64,000 nt of DNA from Alphaproteobacteria bacterium (GTDB lineage Bacteria > Pseudomonadota > Alphaproteobacteria > RF32 > CAG-239), in NCBI GenBank assembly GCA_028706255.1, contig JAQWBS010000001.1:87617-151616 (forward strand), written 5' to 3'. Positions 32,137 to 40,890 of the stretch are shown one piece after another. Position numbers and translations under genes: made by a program. Within the stretch, counting starts at the first letter, position 1. Each line of letters opens with the position of its first letter. A model generated the notes under the pieces. It searched no databases and was not told the origin of the DNA. It saw nothing but the letters and a program-made list of their open reading frames with translations.

Positions 32137-32283
32137 CTGTCATATTCGGGCTATTTTTTAGTCATATTCGGGCCTGACCCGAATATCCATCTTCCTGTGT
32201 TAAGTTCGTTCAAAATAGATTCCCAATCAAGTTGGGAATGACAGAAAATTTGTCATTGCGAACAAAGTGAAGCAATCCAATCA
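32137..32283. repeat. Composite palindromic repeat cluster
   Basis: Three palindromic segments in one gap: ATATTCGGG/CCCGAATAT (32164-32186), preceded by a partial copy at 32141-32150; ATTCCCAA/TTGGGAAT (32219-32239); and GTCATTGCGAAC..GTGAAGCAATCCA with ATTGC/GCAAT arms (32252-32279). The last two are variants of repeats widely seen in Rickettsiales and other Alphaproteobacteria (the GTCATTGCGA...GAAGCAATCC type). No coding sequence is seen here. Confidence 0.75.
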
Positions 32284-32306
32284 AAAAAGACTGAAACATA
32301 ACCAAC

Positions 32307-32341
32307 AAAAAAACCTCCCCAAATTAGGAGAGGTTTTTTTT
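32307..32341. terminator. Bidirectional terminator between efflux gene and rpsA
   Basis: A7, imperfect stem AACCTC.CC / GG.GAGGTT and T8; serves rpsA (minus, stop at 32362) and the efflux gene (plus). Confidence 0.85.
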
Positions 32342-32361
32342 GAATAATTAGAAGCTTCTAA

Positions 32362-34047
32362 TTATTTCTTAGACATAGCTGATTGCAAAGCATCACCAAA
32401 AGCAGATGAACCAGAATCAACATTAGTATATTCTTCTAATGCTTTCTTTTCTTCATCAACTTCAAGCGCTTTAATTGACAATGAAAGTTTGCCTTTCTTT
32501 TTGTCAGCAACAGTTACTTTAGCTTCAATAACTTGACCAGCTTCGAACTTAGAAGTTTCTTGACCAGCCTTGTCTTTTGCAAGATCAATTCTCTTGATTG
32601 AAGCTTGAACGCCGTTAACTTCTACGAAAACTTCTTTGTCATCAGCAGAAACAACAGTGGCCTTCACAACGTCACCTTTTTTGAAGCCGTCAAATGCAGC
32701 GCCAACAGTGTCTTCTGTGAGTTGTTTGATACCCAAACTAATACGTTCTTTTTCAACATCAACATCAATGATTTTTGCTTGAATTTCTTGACCCTTTGTG
32801 AAGTCTTTAACAGCTTCTTCACCAGATTTGTCCCAAGAAATATCAGACAAGTGAACCATACCGTCGATTTCGTCAGTTAAACCAACAAACAAACCGAATT
32901 CAGTAATGTTTTTGATTTTTCCTTCGATAACAGAACCGAGGTCATGTTCTTCAACATATGCAGCCCAAGGGTTTGGAGTGCATTGCTTAATTCCGAGAGA
33001 AATTCTTCTCTTGTCAGCATCAACTTCAAGAACCTTAACTTCAACTTCTTGAGAAGTAGAAATAATTTTTCCTGGGTGAACGTTCTTACGAGTCCAGCTC
33101 ATTTCAGAAACGTGTACTAAACCTTCAATACCATCTTCGAGTTCAACGAAAGCACCATAATCAGTAATGTTTGTAACTTTACCTTTGTAAACGTCACCAA
33201 CTTTGAATTTGCCTTCAACACCAGCCCAAGGATCATTTTCAAGTTGTTTCATACCCAAGCTAATTCTTTGGTTATCTTCATTGAATTTGATAACTTGAAC
33301 TTTAATTGTTTGACCAACAGAAAGCATTTCTGCAGGGTGAGAAATTCTCTTCCAAGAAATGTCTGTAACGTGCAACAAGCCGTCGATTCCACCGAGGTCG
33401 ATAAATGCACCGTAATCAGTGATATTTTTAACGATACCGTCGAGGATAGAACCTTCTTTAAGGCTTTCAACCAATTCTGCACGAGCTTCAGCTCTTGTTT
33501 CTTCAAGAACAACACGACGAGAAACAACGATGTTGCCTCTTACTTTGTCCATTTTCAAAATTTGGAATGGTTGAGAAATGCCCATCAATGGCGTGATGTC
33601 TCTGATTGGACGAATGTCAATTTGAGAACCAGGCAAGAATGCAATTGCACCGTTAAGGTCAACAGTGAAACCACCTTTAACACGACCAAAGATAACGCCG
33701 TTAACTCTTTCACCAGATTCAAGACATTTTTCAAGATCTTGCCAAACTTCTTCTCTGCGTGCTTTTTCACGAGAAAGAACGATGTTGCCATCTCTGTCTT
33801 CATATCTGTCAACATAAACTTCAATTTGGTCACCAATATTGAGTTCTTTATTCAAACCGAATTCGCGAAGTGGAATGCGGCCTTCTGATTTCAAACCAAC
33901 GTCAACAATAACGAAGTCTGGAGTAAGTCTGATGATTGTACCTTTAACAACAGAGCCAGTAATGTTACCGTCTTCGCCAAACTGTTCGTTCAACAAAGCT
34001 TCAAAGCTTTCTGTCATTTCAGGGATTTTAAATGCTGTATTTGTCAT
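32362..34047 (-). CDS. rpsA: 30S ribosomal protein S1
   Basis: mRNA-binding protein of the small subunit that helps unfold and start structured or leaderless-SD messages. 561 residues with six S1 RNA-binding repeats at roughly 30-100, 117-180, 200-272, 287-358, 373-446 and 459-530; examples are GAFIDLGGIDGLLHVTDISW and GAFVELEDGIEGLVHVSEMSW. Start ATG 34047 lacks any Shine-Dalgarno-like sequence, as is known for E. coli rpsA, whose translation depends on leader structure and S1 itself. It follows cmk on the same strand, the usual alphaproteobacterial order. Confidence 0.98.
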   Translation of the reverse strand: MTNTAFKIPEMTESFEALLNEQFGEDGNITGSVVKGTIIRLTPDFVIVDVGLKSEGRIPLREFGLNKELNIGDQIEVYVDRYEDRDGNIVLSREKARREEVWQDLEKCLESGERVNGVIFGRVKGGFTVDLNGAIAFLPGSQIDIRPIRDITPLMGISQPFQILKMDKVRGNIVVSRRVVLEETRAEARAELVESLKEGSILDGIVKNITDYGAFIDLGGIDGLLHVTDISWKRISHPAEMLSVGQTIKVQVIKFNEDNQRISLGMKQLENDPWAGVEGKFKVGDVYKGKVTNITDYGAFVELEDGIEGLVHVSEMSWTRKNVHPGKIISTSQEVEVKVLEVDADKRRISLGIKQCTPNPWAAYVEEHDLGSVIEGKIKNITEFGLFVGLTDEIDGMVHLSDISWDKSGEEAVKDFTKGQEIQAKIIDVDVEKERISLGIKQLTEDTVGAAFDGFKKGDVVKATVVSADDKEVFVEVNGVQASIKRIDLAKDKAGQETSKFEAGQVIEAKVTVADKKKGKLSLSIKALEVDEEKKALEEYTNVDSGSSAFGDALQSAMSKK

Positions 34048-34120
34048 AAATTTTTATACTTATATAAAACTGCCAATTCCCCAGAAACATAAGCGGGGCG
34101 GACTTGTGTGAAATTAAACA

Positions 34121-34151
34121 TTTTACGCCGTCACACCACAGAGTCGTAAAA
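34121..34151 (-). promoter_or_regulatory. Hairpin in rpsA leader
   Basis: Perfect 7-bp stem TTTTACG/CGTAAAA with a 17-base loop, about 75 bases upstream of rpsA. It is a candidate part of the structured leader through which S1 controls its own translation. Confidence 0.4.
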
Positions 34152-34196
34152 CTAGGTTAGTTATATACATAAATCTTTAAAATACAAGAAAAATTT

Positions 34197-34877
34197 TTAG
34201 TTCTTATCAGCAATAATCGCTGAAACTTTTTCAAAAACTTCTTGAGCATTTAAGTCGGATGTATCAATGATAAGCGCATCAGCAGCAGGCTTAAGCGGAG
34301 CCGCTGCTCTACCTGAATCTCGTTCATCTCTAGATTTCACATCTCGCAACACTTCTTCATAAGAAATTTCAAGCCCTTTTCCCAAAAACTCTTTGTGTCT
34401 TCTCATTGCACGAACTTCACTGCTCGCTGTCACAAAAAGTTTCAAATCTGCTTGAGGGCAAACCACAGTTCCTGTGTCTCTCCCATCATAAATCACACCC
34501 TGAGCAACAGAGCCATCTTCAAGTTGAGGATTTTGAGCGAAATCTTGTTGCATTTTAAGAAGTGCAGCTCGAACTGAAGCATAAGCTGCAACTTTAGAAG
34601 CATTGTTCCCATTTTCAGGACCACGAAATTCAGGTTTCTGGGAAAGCGAAATCATTTTTGAAAAAGTCAGCTTTTTTGCAAAATTTTCTGCAAGGCTTTC
34701 TTGTTCAACATCTTGACCACTCAACATCATCTCTAATCCAACGGCACGATAAACCATTCCTGTGTCAAAATAAGCATAGCCCATAGCATCTGCAAGTTTT
34801 TTTGCCAGAGTTCCTTTTCCCGCTGAAGCTGGGCCATCAATCGTAATAATCATATCCTTCAAACCTTGTTTTTTCAT
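34197..34877 (-). CDS. cmk: Cytidylate kinase
   Basis: Phosphorylates CMP and dCMP using ATP. P loop GPASAGKGT sits near the N terminus, followed by FDTGMVYRAVG, the CMP-binding VIYDGRDTGTVV (RDTGTVVCP rather than RDIGTVVFP) and SRDERDSGRAAAPL. The start is uncertain: ATG 34877 (226 residues) lacks a clear ribosome site, GTG 34883 is also in frame, and ATG 34853 (218 residues, MIITIDGPASAGKG) matches the typical family start with AAGGA close upstream. It precedes rpsA in the same direction. Confidence 0.94.
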   Translation of the reverse strand: MKKQGLKDMIITIDGPASAGKGTLAKKLADAMGYAYFDTGMVYRAVGLEMMLSGQDVEQESLAENFAKKLTFSKMISLSQKPEFRGPENGNNASKVAAYASVRAALLKMQQDFAQNPQLEDGSVAQGVIYDGRDTGTVVCPQADLKLFVTASSEVRAMRRHKEFLGKGLEISYEEVLRDVKSRDERDSGRAAAPLKPAADALIIDTSDLNAQEVFEKVSAIIADKN

Positions 34878-34969
34878 AAGCACTTTATATATTTTTAATA
34901 CATATATTATATTCTAACCCTAAACTACTTTTGTTTAAGCGTTATACAGAACTTTTTAAAGATGGAAAA

Positions 34970-35689
34970 ATGGCAACAATTAGACTTTTTATAAACAATG
35001 ACTTAGCTATTGGCGACATCATCACCCCAGAGGAAAAACAATCACACTACCTCATAAATGTGATGAAACAGCGAGAAGGCAACCAGATTTTATGCTTTAA
35101 TAATAAAGACGGCGAGTTTTTGGCACAAATTGTGAATGTGAGCAAAAAATCTCTAAACTTGTTGATTCAAGAACAGACCAGAATTTTTGAAAAATCACCA
35201 GATTTATGGTTGCTCTTTGCCCCAGTGAAAAAAGACCAAACAGATTTCATCATTCAAAAAGCAACTGAACTTGGCGTGTCAAAGATTATTCCAACCATAA
35301 CCAGACACACCATTAGTGAAAAAGTCAGAGTGGAGCGTTTTCAGGCACAAGCCATTGAAGCTTGTGAACAATGCCGCAGAGTCGATATCCCAGAAATTTC
35401 GGAAGCATTGAGTTTAGAAAAAGTTTTAGCAAGTTGGAACGAGGAAAGAAAACTCTTTTATATGGACGAAACCGGAAATGGCACACGAATAATTGAAGCC
35501 TTTAGCAAAAACAACCAAGTAAGTGCCATTTTAGTTGGTCCAGAAGGTGGATTTGATAAAAAAGAGTTAGAACTTTTAAAAAAATTAGTTTATACTCAGG
35601 GCGTAACGATGGGAAAACGAATAATGAGGGCGGAAACAGCCGTCGCTGCCTCAATTTCTTGCTGGCAGGCAATTAGTGGAGATTGGTAG
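34970..35689 (+). CDS. rsmE: 16S rRNA (uracil-1498-N3)-methyltransferase
   Basis: SPOUT-class enzyme that methylates U1498 in the decoding region of 16S rRNA. ATG 34970 gives 239 residues starting MATIRLFINN, a typical family start; the frame is open back to a TTG at 34931. Signature stretches are KKDQTDFIIQKATELGVSKI (about 80-99), RFQAQAIEACEQCRRVDIP, LVGPEGGFDKKELELL (about 185-200) and the C-terminal GKRIMRAETAVAASI knot. It is the first gene of a compact plus-strand group with a response regulator, HPt protein and rquA. Confidence 0.96.
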   Translation: MATIRLFINNDLAIGDIITPEEKQSHYLINVMKQREGNQILCFNNKDGEFLAQIVNVSKKSLNLLIQEQTRIFEKSPDLWLLFAPVKKDQTDFIIQKATELGVSKIIPTITRHTISEKVRVERFQAQAIEACEQCRRVDIPEISEALSLEKVLASWNEERKLFYMDETGNGTRIIEAFSKNNQVSAILVGPEGGFDKKELELLKKLVYTQGVTMGKRIMRAETAVAASISCWQAISGDW

Positions 35690-35691
35690 AA

Positions 35692-36348
35692 ATGAGAATT
35701 TTGATTGCAGATGACCATGAACTTTTCTTAAAGGGCTTGGAGTTTGCACTAAGAGATATGTTTGATGATGTTGAATTTGTTTTAGCTAGCAATTACGACA
35801 AAATTTTTGAGATAATTGAAACAGATAAAAATTTTAACCTGATTTTGACAGACTTGGCAATGCCAGGAGCAACTTGGCTTGAGGCCATCAGCAAAATCCA
35901 TGAGGTTATTCCGAACACGCCGATTATTGTTCTTTCTGCGGTGTTTGAACCAAAAATTGTGAACAAAACAATTGAACTTGGTGTTTCAGGATATATCCAC
36001 AAGACTTCTTCAAATGACACGATTAAAGAAGCGATTAATATGGTTATGTCTGGTGGGGTTTATATTCCGAGTGAACTTTTAACCACCGAAATTTGTGACA
36101 TTTTCTCCTTAGATGCTTGCCCAACAAACAGCGAAGCCCCTAAGAGTAAATTGCTCACCAACAAACAAATGGATATCATTAATTTAATTGCAAAAGGACT
36201 TGCCAACAAGCAAATTGCTTATGAATTAGGATTAACGGAAGGAACTGTAAAACTTTATATCACTGACATCTTCCGTCGTCTTAAAGTTTATAATCGAACA
36301 GCAGCTGTTGTTGAGGCCTCAAAACTTGGTTTGATAAAGAATGGATAG
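35692..36348 (+). CDS. NarL/LuxR-family response regulator
   Basis: Two-component output protein. Residues 1-120 form the receiver: acidic pair Asp7-Asp8, phospho-acceptor Asp54 (ILTDLAMPG), signalling Ser in VLSAVFE and the conserved Lys in YIHKTSS. Residues about 150-215 are a LuxR-type HTH (LLTNKQMDIINLIAKGLANK...TEGTVKLYITDIFRRL) that binds DNA. ATG 35692, two bases after the rsmE stop, is chosen over a TTG at 35683. It overlaps the HPt gene by 8 bases; no histidine kinase is nearby, so phosphate probably comes from a hybrid kinase via that HPt. Confidence 0.93.
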   Translation: MRILIADDHELFLKGLEFALRDMFDDVEFVLASNYDKIFEIIETDKNFNLILTDLAMPGATWLEAISKIHEVIPNTPIIVLSAVFEPKIVNKTIELGVSGYIHKTSSNDTIKEAINMVMSGGVYIPSELLTTEICDIFSLDACPTNSEAPKSKLLTNKQMDIINLIAKGLANKQIAYELGLTEGTVKLYITDIFRRLKVYNRTAAVVEASKLGLIKNG

Positions 36349-36691
36349 CAATTTTGACATTAGTACAATAAAGCAATATGAAGCGATTTTGGGAAAAGAC
36401 AAAATTGCCGCTCTTTTTGAAGAATATCTTAAAGAGCATGGGGATTATGTCCTCAAATCGCATTTGCTCTTGGAAAATGACAAATTGGAAAATTTAAGAA
36501 TCATCTATCACAGTCTTTGTTCTGCAAGCCTTGTTTTCGGCATGAAAACATTTGCAAAAGCTTGTAGTAAAATTGAACAAGACATTATTGTTGGCAAAAC
36601 AATTGATGAAATTCGCTCAGATGTAAATATGAGCAAAAACATTTTTGACAGAGAAATCACCCTTGTTAAAGAACATTTGGGAGTTTTGTAA
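36341..36691 (+). CDS. Histidine phosphotransfer (HPt) domain protein
   Basis: Stand-alone 116-residue all-helical protein. The candidate phosphorylated residue is His57 in IIYHSLCSASLVFGMKTFAKA, aligning with the HPt consensus AHxLKGxSxxxGAxxLxxxC, though the usual Lys after His is replaced by Cys60. A further SKIEQDI helix fits the IExxxR-like position. It would relay phosphate between a hybrid kinase elsewhere and the preceding response regulator. It overlaps the regulator by 8 bases and is one base from rquA, implying strict coexpression. Confidence 0.75.
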   Translation: MDSNFDISTIKQYEAILGKDKIAALFEEYLKEHGDYVLKSHLLLENDKLENLRIIYHSLCSASLVFGMKTFAKACSKIEQDIIVGKTIDEIRSDVNMSKNIFDREITLVKEHLGVL

Positions 36692-36692
36692 G

Positions 36693-37388
36693 ATGGTAGC
36701 AACTAAAGACATTGCAGAACCAACTTTACCAATGTATGTCAAAAAAATATATCCTATGTATACGAACAAAAAACTAAGCAAGTTTTTTGATAGGGAAGAA
36801 GGCTTAAGCCTCTTTTCGTTTGGAAACCGCCAAAAATTAATTAAAGCTGTTTTGAGAGAAGTTGAACAAAGCAAAGACTATTTGCAGATTGGCATCACCT
36901 TTGGCAACCAAATTGAGCAAACGGCTGATAAAATCGGCTATTACGGAAACTATCACATTGTAGACATCTCTAAAACACAAGTGGAAAGATTGAAAGAAAA
37001 ATATCAAGGCATTCAGCAAAACTTGAATTTTTCTAATCAAAATGGGTTAGCACAAATTCCAAATAGATATGACGGAATCATCTGCTTTATGTTATTGCAC
37101 GAACTTCCACCACAAACGCGCCAAGCGATGATAAATCACATTTTGGAATCTGTCAGAGAAAAATGCAAAGTCATTTTCATTGACTATCACACCCCACAAA
37201 ATCGTTTTATGAAAAAACTATTCAAGACGTTTCACCGTCTTTACAATCCTTTTGCGGAAGATTTTGTTTCAAAAGAAATTTTTGATTATGCAGAAAACAA
37301 AGATCAATTTTTCTGGAATAAGAGCCTTTATGCCAATGGCTTATATCAAAAAGTTGTGGCAATTAAAAAAGAAAAAACTAGAACATAG
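36693..37388 (+). CDS. rquA: RquA-like rhodoquinone biosynthesis protein
   Basis: Class I SAM-dependent methyltransferase fold that in RquA proteins converts ubiquinone to rhodoquinone by putting an amino group on the ring. This allows anaerobic fumarate reduction. 231 residues from ATG 36693, with GGGAG upstream; the longer frame from 36645 lies in the HPt gene. RquA-like features are the N-terminal MYVKKIYPMYTNKKLSKFFDRE, a non-GxGxG motif I (YLQIGITFGNQI), IICFMLLHELPPQTRQAMI, VIFIDYHTP.NRFMKK, NPFAEDF and the end ANGLYQKVVAIK. Ordinary UbiE/methyltransferases lack this combination. It is coupled to regulator and HPt genes and overlaps the opposing ELM1-family gene by 11 bases. The call is by eye. 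Confidence 0.8.
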   Translation: MVATKDIAEPTLPMYVKKIYPMYTNKKLSKFFDREEGLSLFSFGNRQKLIKAVLREVEQSKDYLQIGITFGNQIEQTADKIGYYGNYHIVDISKTQVERLKEKYQGIQQNLNFSNQNGLAQIPNRYDGIICFMLLHELPPQTRQAMINHILESVREKCKVIFIDYHTPQNRFMKKLFKTFHRLYNPFAEDFVSKEIFDYAENKDQFFWNKSLYANGLYQKVVAIKKEKTRT

Positions 37389-38352
37389 CCTCGTGGATTT
37401 TTTGAGCAATCTCTTTGCCAGAATTAAGCGTACTTTTCGGTTTGAAATCTTTGATTCCTTCTGCTAATTCCGTTGCATAATGCTCTTTAAATAAAGAGTG
37501 AATGAAGCGGTAATGCTTATTCGTCAACCAATTTTCCCCTGCAAAAACATAAACAGGTTTACCAGTTCCACAAGCTTCACTGCACATTGAAACAGAATCT
37601 CCCGTGACGATAATATTGTCAGCACAGGCCAGATATCCTAGATATGGATTTTCCCCTTCACTGCCCCATAAAAACATATGAGAAGGAAAATCTTTTAGAT
37701 GAGAAACAATTAAATCTCTAGATTCCCTTCCTGTTCTTTTAGAATCAGCAATCAACAAAGCCCCTTTCGTTTGACGCATAAAGGCGGCTGTTTTTTCAGC
37801 CAAAGCTTGGGCATTTGCCAAACTAAATGGTGCTTTTTTAATTGACCCACCAATAATAAGCGCTGTTAAAGGCTTTGGCAAAGAAGCAAATTGTTCTTGC
37901 CATTTTTCTTTTGCTGTTGCCAAAACGTCATCCGTCACTCGGTGAGGACAGCCTACAACAAAGAACGTATTTTCATTTGATTTCTTGTGGCTATCATGCT
38001 CTGGTAAAAAAATGAGATCAAAATCTTCAAGCTCTGTTCCAGGGTGCAAAATCTGCACAATTTTGGTGTGTCCTTTTGATTTTTTCTTGATATATCTTGC
38101 CACACAAGCTGTACGACGGCTGGCAGAAATAACTAAATCGGGGTAAGGGGCTTGCAATTCTTTCTTGCTTTCAGCGACCACACCAAGCAGGGACGCTCCC
38201 TTCAAATAGTTCGGCAAAGCAGCGAAAAAATTATATACAATCTTTTTTTCAACAAGCTCAAATAAATTTTTATCCAAAGCCTGTCCAACACCCAAAGCCT
38301 GTCCAACACTTCCCATTCTATTATCAAGTAATAACCAAACAACTTTTTTCAT
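37378..38352 (-). CDS. ELM1/DUF1022-family putative glycosyltransferase
   Basis: 324-residue cytosolic protein of the mitochondrial-fission ELM1-like family, common in Alphaproteobacteria and thought to have a GT-B glycosyltransferase fold. Signature stretches are LDNRMGSVGQALGVGQAL (about 9-26), PDLVISASRRTACVARYI, VVGCPHRVT, TALIIGGSIKKAPFSL, LIADSKRTGRES and IIVTGDSVSMCSEACGTGKPVYVF near residues 255-278. Start ATG 38352. It converges with and overlaps rquA. Its biological role is not established; an envelope sugar role is possible. Confidence 0.88.
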   Translation of the reverse strand: MKKVVWLLLDNRMGSVGQALGVGQALDKNLFELVEKKIVYNFFAALPNYLKGASLLGVVAESKKELQAPYPDLVISASRRTACVARYIKKKSKGHTKIVQILHPGTELEDFDLIFLPEHDSHKKSNENTFFVVGCPHRVTDDVLATAKEKWQEQFASLPKPLTALIIGGSIKKAPFSLANAQALAEKTAAFMRQTKGALLIADSKRTGRESRDLIVSHLKDFPSHMFLWGSEGENPYLGYLACADNIIVTGDSVSMCSEACGTGKPVYVFAGENWLTNKHYRFIHSLFKEHYATELAEGIKDFKPKSTLNSGKEIAQKIHEAMF

Positions 38353-38462
38353 TTTCTGTCCAAATTTATGTAGCCAAATTAATTAGTTTAGTATATAATA
38401 TTTTACAATGTTTAATACAAGCTTTATTTCAAAATCAATGATATAAAAATATTGAGGGCAGA

Positions 38463-38774
38463 ATGAAAAAACTATATTTTTCTGTTTTTATTTTTTCGGT
38501 TTTTTTCTCATCTTTAGCTCAGGCGCAACTTTCCGCAACTAAAGATGCTCAAAACTTGGTCATCGTCAAAGTCATTGCTGACTATAAAATTGATGATGCT
38601 GAATATGCCAAAGACATTGAAAGTTTGAGATCCAGCGAACGTTTTAATCAAAAGCTACAAAGAATGCTTGAACGCTTAAGTAATGAACGCAGCAAAGATT
38701 CTAAAAATCGCCAGATAATAAAAATTCTGGAAAAAGCTGGAAATGACATTGATAAAGTCTTAAATATTAGATAA
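38463..38774 (+). CDS. Small exported helical protein
   Basis: Unrecognised 103-residue protein. A signal peptide (LYFSVFIFSVFFSSLAQAQ, cleavage after AQA near residue 21) is followed by about 80 mostly charged helical residues (RFNQKLQRMLERLSNER). Start ATG 38463 has GAGGG upstream. It is the first of three small genes leading to a lipoprotein; likely periplasmic. No conserved domain noticed. Confidence 0.75.
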   Translation: MKKLYFSVFIFSVFFSSLAQAQLSATKDAQNLVIVKVIADYKIDDAEYAKDIESLRSSERFNQKLQRMLERLSNERSKDSKNRQIIKILEKAGNDIDKVLNIR

Positions 38775-38870
38775 TAAACATACTAACACCTAACCAATGT
38801 TAATACTAATTTAATAAAAAATATGTTATAATATGAGCTATCATAAACATATTTATGATTGGAGATTCTA

Positions 38871-39056
38871 ATGCAAAACACGACAGATAAAGACTTCTCA
38901 GCAAGCATTGATAAATTGAGAGAAACTTTTTACGCCCTAGGTGTTTCCCCTGTTGAAAAAATTTCTGATGATTTCATGAAAAGAATGGAAGCTCAGGAAG
39001 TAAATAAAAAAATGATTCGTCCTAACAATAGCAAAGAAAACACAGCGAGCGCATAA
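38871..39056 (+). CDS. Small hypothetical cytosolic protein
   Basis: 61 residues from ATG 38871, with GGAG seven bases upstream; an in-frame TTG four codons earlier lies on the ribosome site. Charged, no signal peptide, no domain recognised (KLRETFYALGVSPVEKISDDF). Its stop is directly followed by the start of the lipoprotein gene, so the two are translationally coupled. Confidence 0.65.
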   Translation: MQNTTDKDFSASIDKLRETFYALGVSPVEKISDDFMKRMEAQEVNKKMIRPNNSKENTASA

Positions 39057-39365
39057 ATGTATAAAGGCATTCTTTTTTCTCTTTTCATCTTTTCAAGCAT
39101 TGCCGCCTGTTCCACTGACAGTTCTCAACCTGTCAAAACAACTTATGATTCCACTTACGATAGATTTGTTAAAAACGTTTTCATCAGAGAGAAAACGCCA
39201 AACAGCATTGTTTACGAATATCGTGACGTTCGTGTTGATGAAGTGGCTCTCTTGGCAGGAAAATATTGTCAAGAAACATATCAAGCCCCAGCACACCTCC
39301 AAGCAATTAGACTTCACAAAAACAATTCAAGACTTGCAACTTTCCACTGTTATGAGTTGCAATAA
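39057..39365 (+). CDS. Small putative lipoprotein
   Basis: 102 residues starting at ATG 39057, immediately after the preceding stop codon. The N terminus is a lipoprotein signal (LFSLFIFSSIAAC) with the acylated Cys at position 18. Mature part has two further cysteines (YCQETY, FHCYEL) that could form a disulfide, and ends YELQ. Function unknown; location is the inner or outer membrane, periplasmic side. Confidence 0.75.
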   Translation: MYKGILFSLFIFSSIAACSTDSSQPVKTTYDSTYDRFVKNVFIREKTPNSIVYEYRDVRVDEVALLAGKYCQETYQAPAHLQAIRLHKNNSRLATFHCYELQ

Positions 39366-39414
39366 ATCTATATAAACCCTATATATAACTCAAGTATAAT
39401 TGAAAGGTTTAGAG

Positions 39415-40347
39415 ATGAGTAGTGATTTATATAGCATTCTTGGGGTTTCAAAAACAGCAACTGAAACAGAAATAAAATCAGCCTTCAGAAAGCTTGCCAG
39501 AAAATATCACCCTGATGTCAACAAAGACAACCCTAATGCTGAACAAAAATTCAAAGAAATCAATGGAGCATATGACATTCTTGGCGACAAAGAAAAACGC
39601 AAAAAATATGACAATAAAGAAATAGATAGCGACGGTAAGCCAACTGGCTTTGGAGCTAGTGGTTTTAGTGGAGGCTTCGGAGGTGGAGGAAATCCATTTG
39701 GACAAGGCTTCAATCAATCCCGTGGCAATGCAGGTGGCTTCGACTTCTCATCTATTTTTGGAGACGATATTTTCTCCACCTTTGGTGGAAACCGTGGATT
39801 CGACGGATTCAACACTGGTCCAAGACAACGTTCTCAAAAAGGGCAAGATATTGCTTACACAATGAAAATTAGTTTTCTTGACGCTGCAAATGGTGATGAA
39901 AAAACCGTAACGCTTAATGGCAAAAATATCAACGTTAAAGTGCCTTCTGGCACAACAGACGGACAAACCTTGAGACTTAAAGGCCTAGGTCAAGAAGGGA
40001 TAAATGGTGGTGCAAATGGCGATGTGCTCATCACCATCAACGTTGACAAACACCCTCACTTCACAACAGACGGCAACAATATTTTATTAGACCTCCCCAT
40101 TAGCCTTAAAGAAGCAATTTTAGGGGCAAAGGTGACCATTCCAACAATCTCTGGAAAGGTTGTCGTAAATATCCCGCCATATGCCTCTAGCGGCGAAAAA
40201 CTCCGCCTAAAAGGCAAAGGAATTAAAAACAAAAATTCAACTGGTGACCAAATCATTACGTTGAAAATCATTTCCCCTGAAGAAAAAAACCACCAACTTG
40301 AGGAAACACTTGCTCAAATGCCAGACGAAAATGTAAGGAACTTCTAA
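39415..40347 (+). CDS. DnaJ-class co-chaperone (CbpA/DjlA-like, no zinc finger)
   Basis: J-domain protein that stimulates Hsp70 ATPase and holds substrates. 310 residues from ATG 39415. J domain about 1-67 with [20 protein letters not shown] and the essential HPD motif (KYHPDVN); Gly/Phe-rich linker about 75-130; then two beta-barrel substrate domains ([49 protein letters not shown]). The Cys-rich zinc domain of true DnaJ is absent, so it is a type II protein like CbpA. It is followed with no gap by a DUF1349 gene. Confidence 0.92.
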   Translation: MSSDLYSILGVSKTATETEIKSAFRKLARKYHPDVNKDNPNAEQKFKEINGAYDILGDKEKRKKYDNKEIDSDGKPTGFGASGFSGGFGGGGNPFGQGFNQSRGNAGGFDFSSIFGDDIFSTFGGNRGFDGFNTGPRQRSQKGQDIAYTMKISFLDAANGDEKTVTLNGKNINVKVPSGTTDGQTLRLKGLGQEGINGGANGDVLITINVDKHPHFTTDGNNILLDLPISLKEAILGAKVTIPTISGKVVVNIPPYASSGEKLRLKGKGIKNKNSTGDQIITLKIISPEEKNHQLEETLAQMPDENVRNF

Positions 40348-40887
40348 ATGCTTCTCCAACACCTCAAAGACTTTGAATGGATTAATGAACCGCTTGGTGT
40401 TTTCTTTATTGATGAAGGCATGAAAGTTTTAGCCAATGCAGAAACAGGCTTTTCTCCCAAAACAGACACTGGACATTTTTTCTTTATTAGAAAGCAAGAA
40501 GATTTTACCCTGATTGTAAAATGGCAAGTGGAAGCAATCTCTCCGCTAGTAGAATGTGGCATTATGATTAGGCAAGATGAAAAAAACTGGGCAAAGACTC
40601 ACCTTACCCACACCAAAACTCATAAGCTGTCATCAACAGTCCTCATTCATGGAAATGCAGATGAAAGCATAAATGATATTACGCTTTCACAAAACGAGCT
40701 TTTCTATAAACTGGAAAAAACTGGAGATAGCTTCACGCTGTCATATTCCCAAGACAATCTTTCATATCACCAAATTCGCCACTTTTCTTTCCTCGACAAA
40801 GTTGGTGAACTCAAAATTGGGGCATACATTTGCAACCCGAAAAATTCTGATTTTGAGGCAGTTTTAAATTATCTTGAAGTGCTTTAA
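40348..40887 (+). CDS. DUF1349 family protein
   Basis: 179-residue predicted beta-sandwich (concanavalin-like) protein. The features that fit DUF1349 are FEWINEPLGV near the start, DTGHFFFI, FTLIVKWQVEAISPLVECGIMIRQDEKNWAK (in pieces, about 52-82) and GAYICNPKNSDFEAVLNYLEV at the end. No signal peptide. ATG 40348 comes directly after the stop of the J-domain gene, so translation is coupled. Function of the family is unclear; carbohydrate binding has been supposed. It ends three bases from the convergent autotransporter gene. Confidence 0.82.
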   Translation: MLLQHLKDFEWINEPLGVFFIDEGMKVLANAETGFSPKTDTGHFFFIRKQEDFTLIVKWQVEAISPLVECGIMIRQDEKNWAKTHLTHTKTHKLSSTVLIHGNADESINDITLSQNELFYKLEKTGDSFTLSYSQDNLSYHQIRHFSFLDKVGELKIGAYICNPKNSDFEAVLNYLEVL

Positions 40888-40890
40888 GTT

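Noticed and set aside
36645-36692. 16-residue upstream extension of rquA
   Set aside because: Lies inside the HPt coding region; ATG 36693 has GGGAG and matches the expected protein start.
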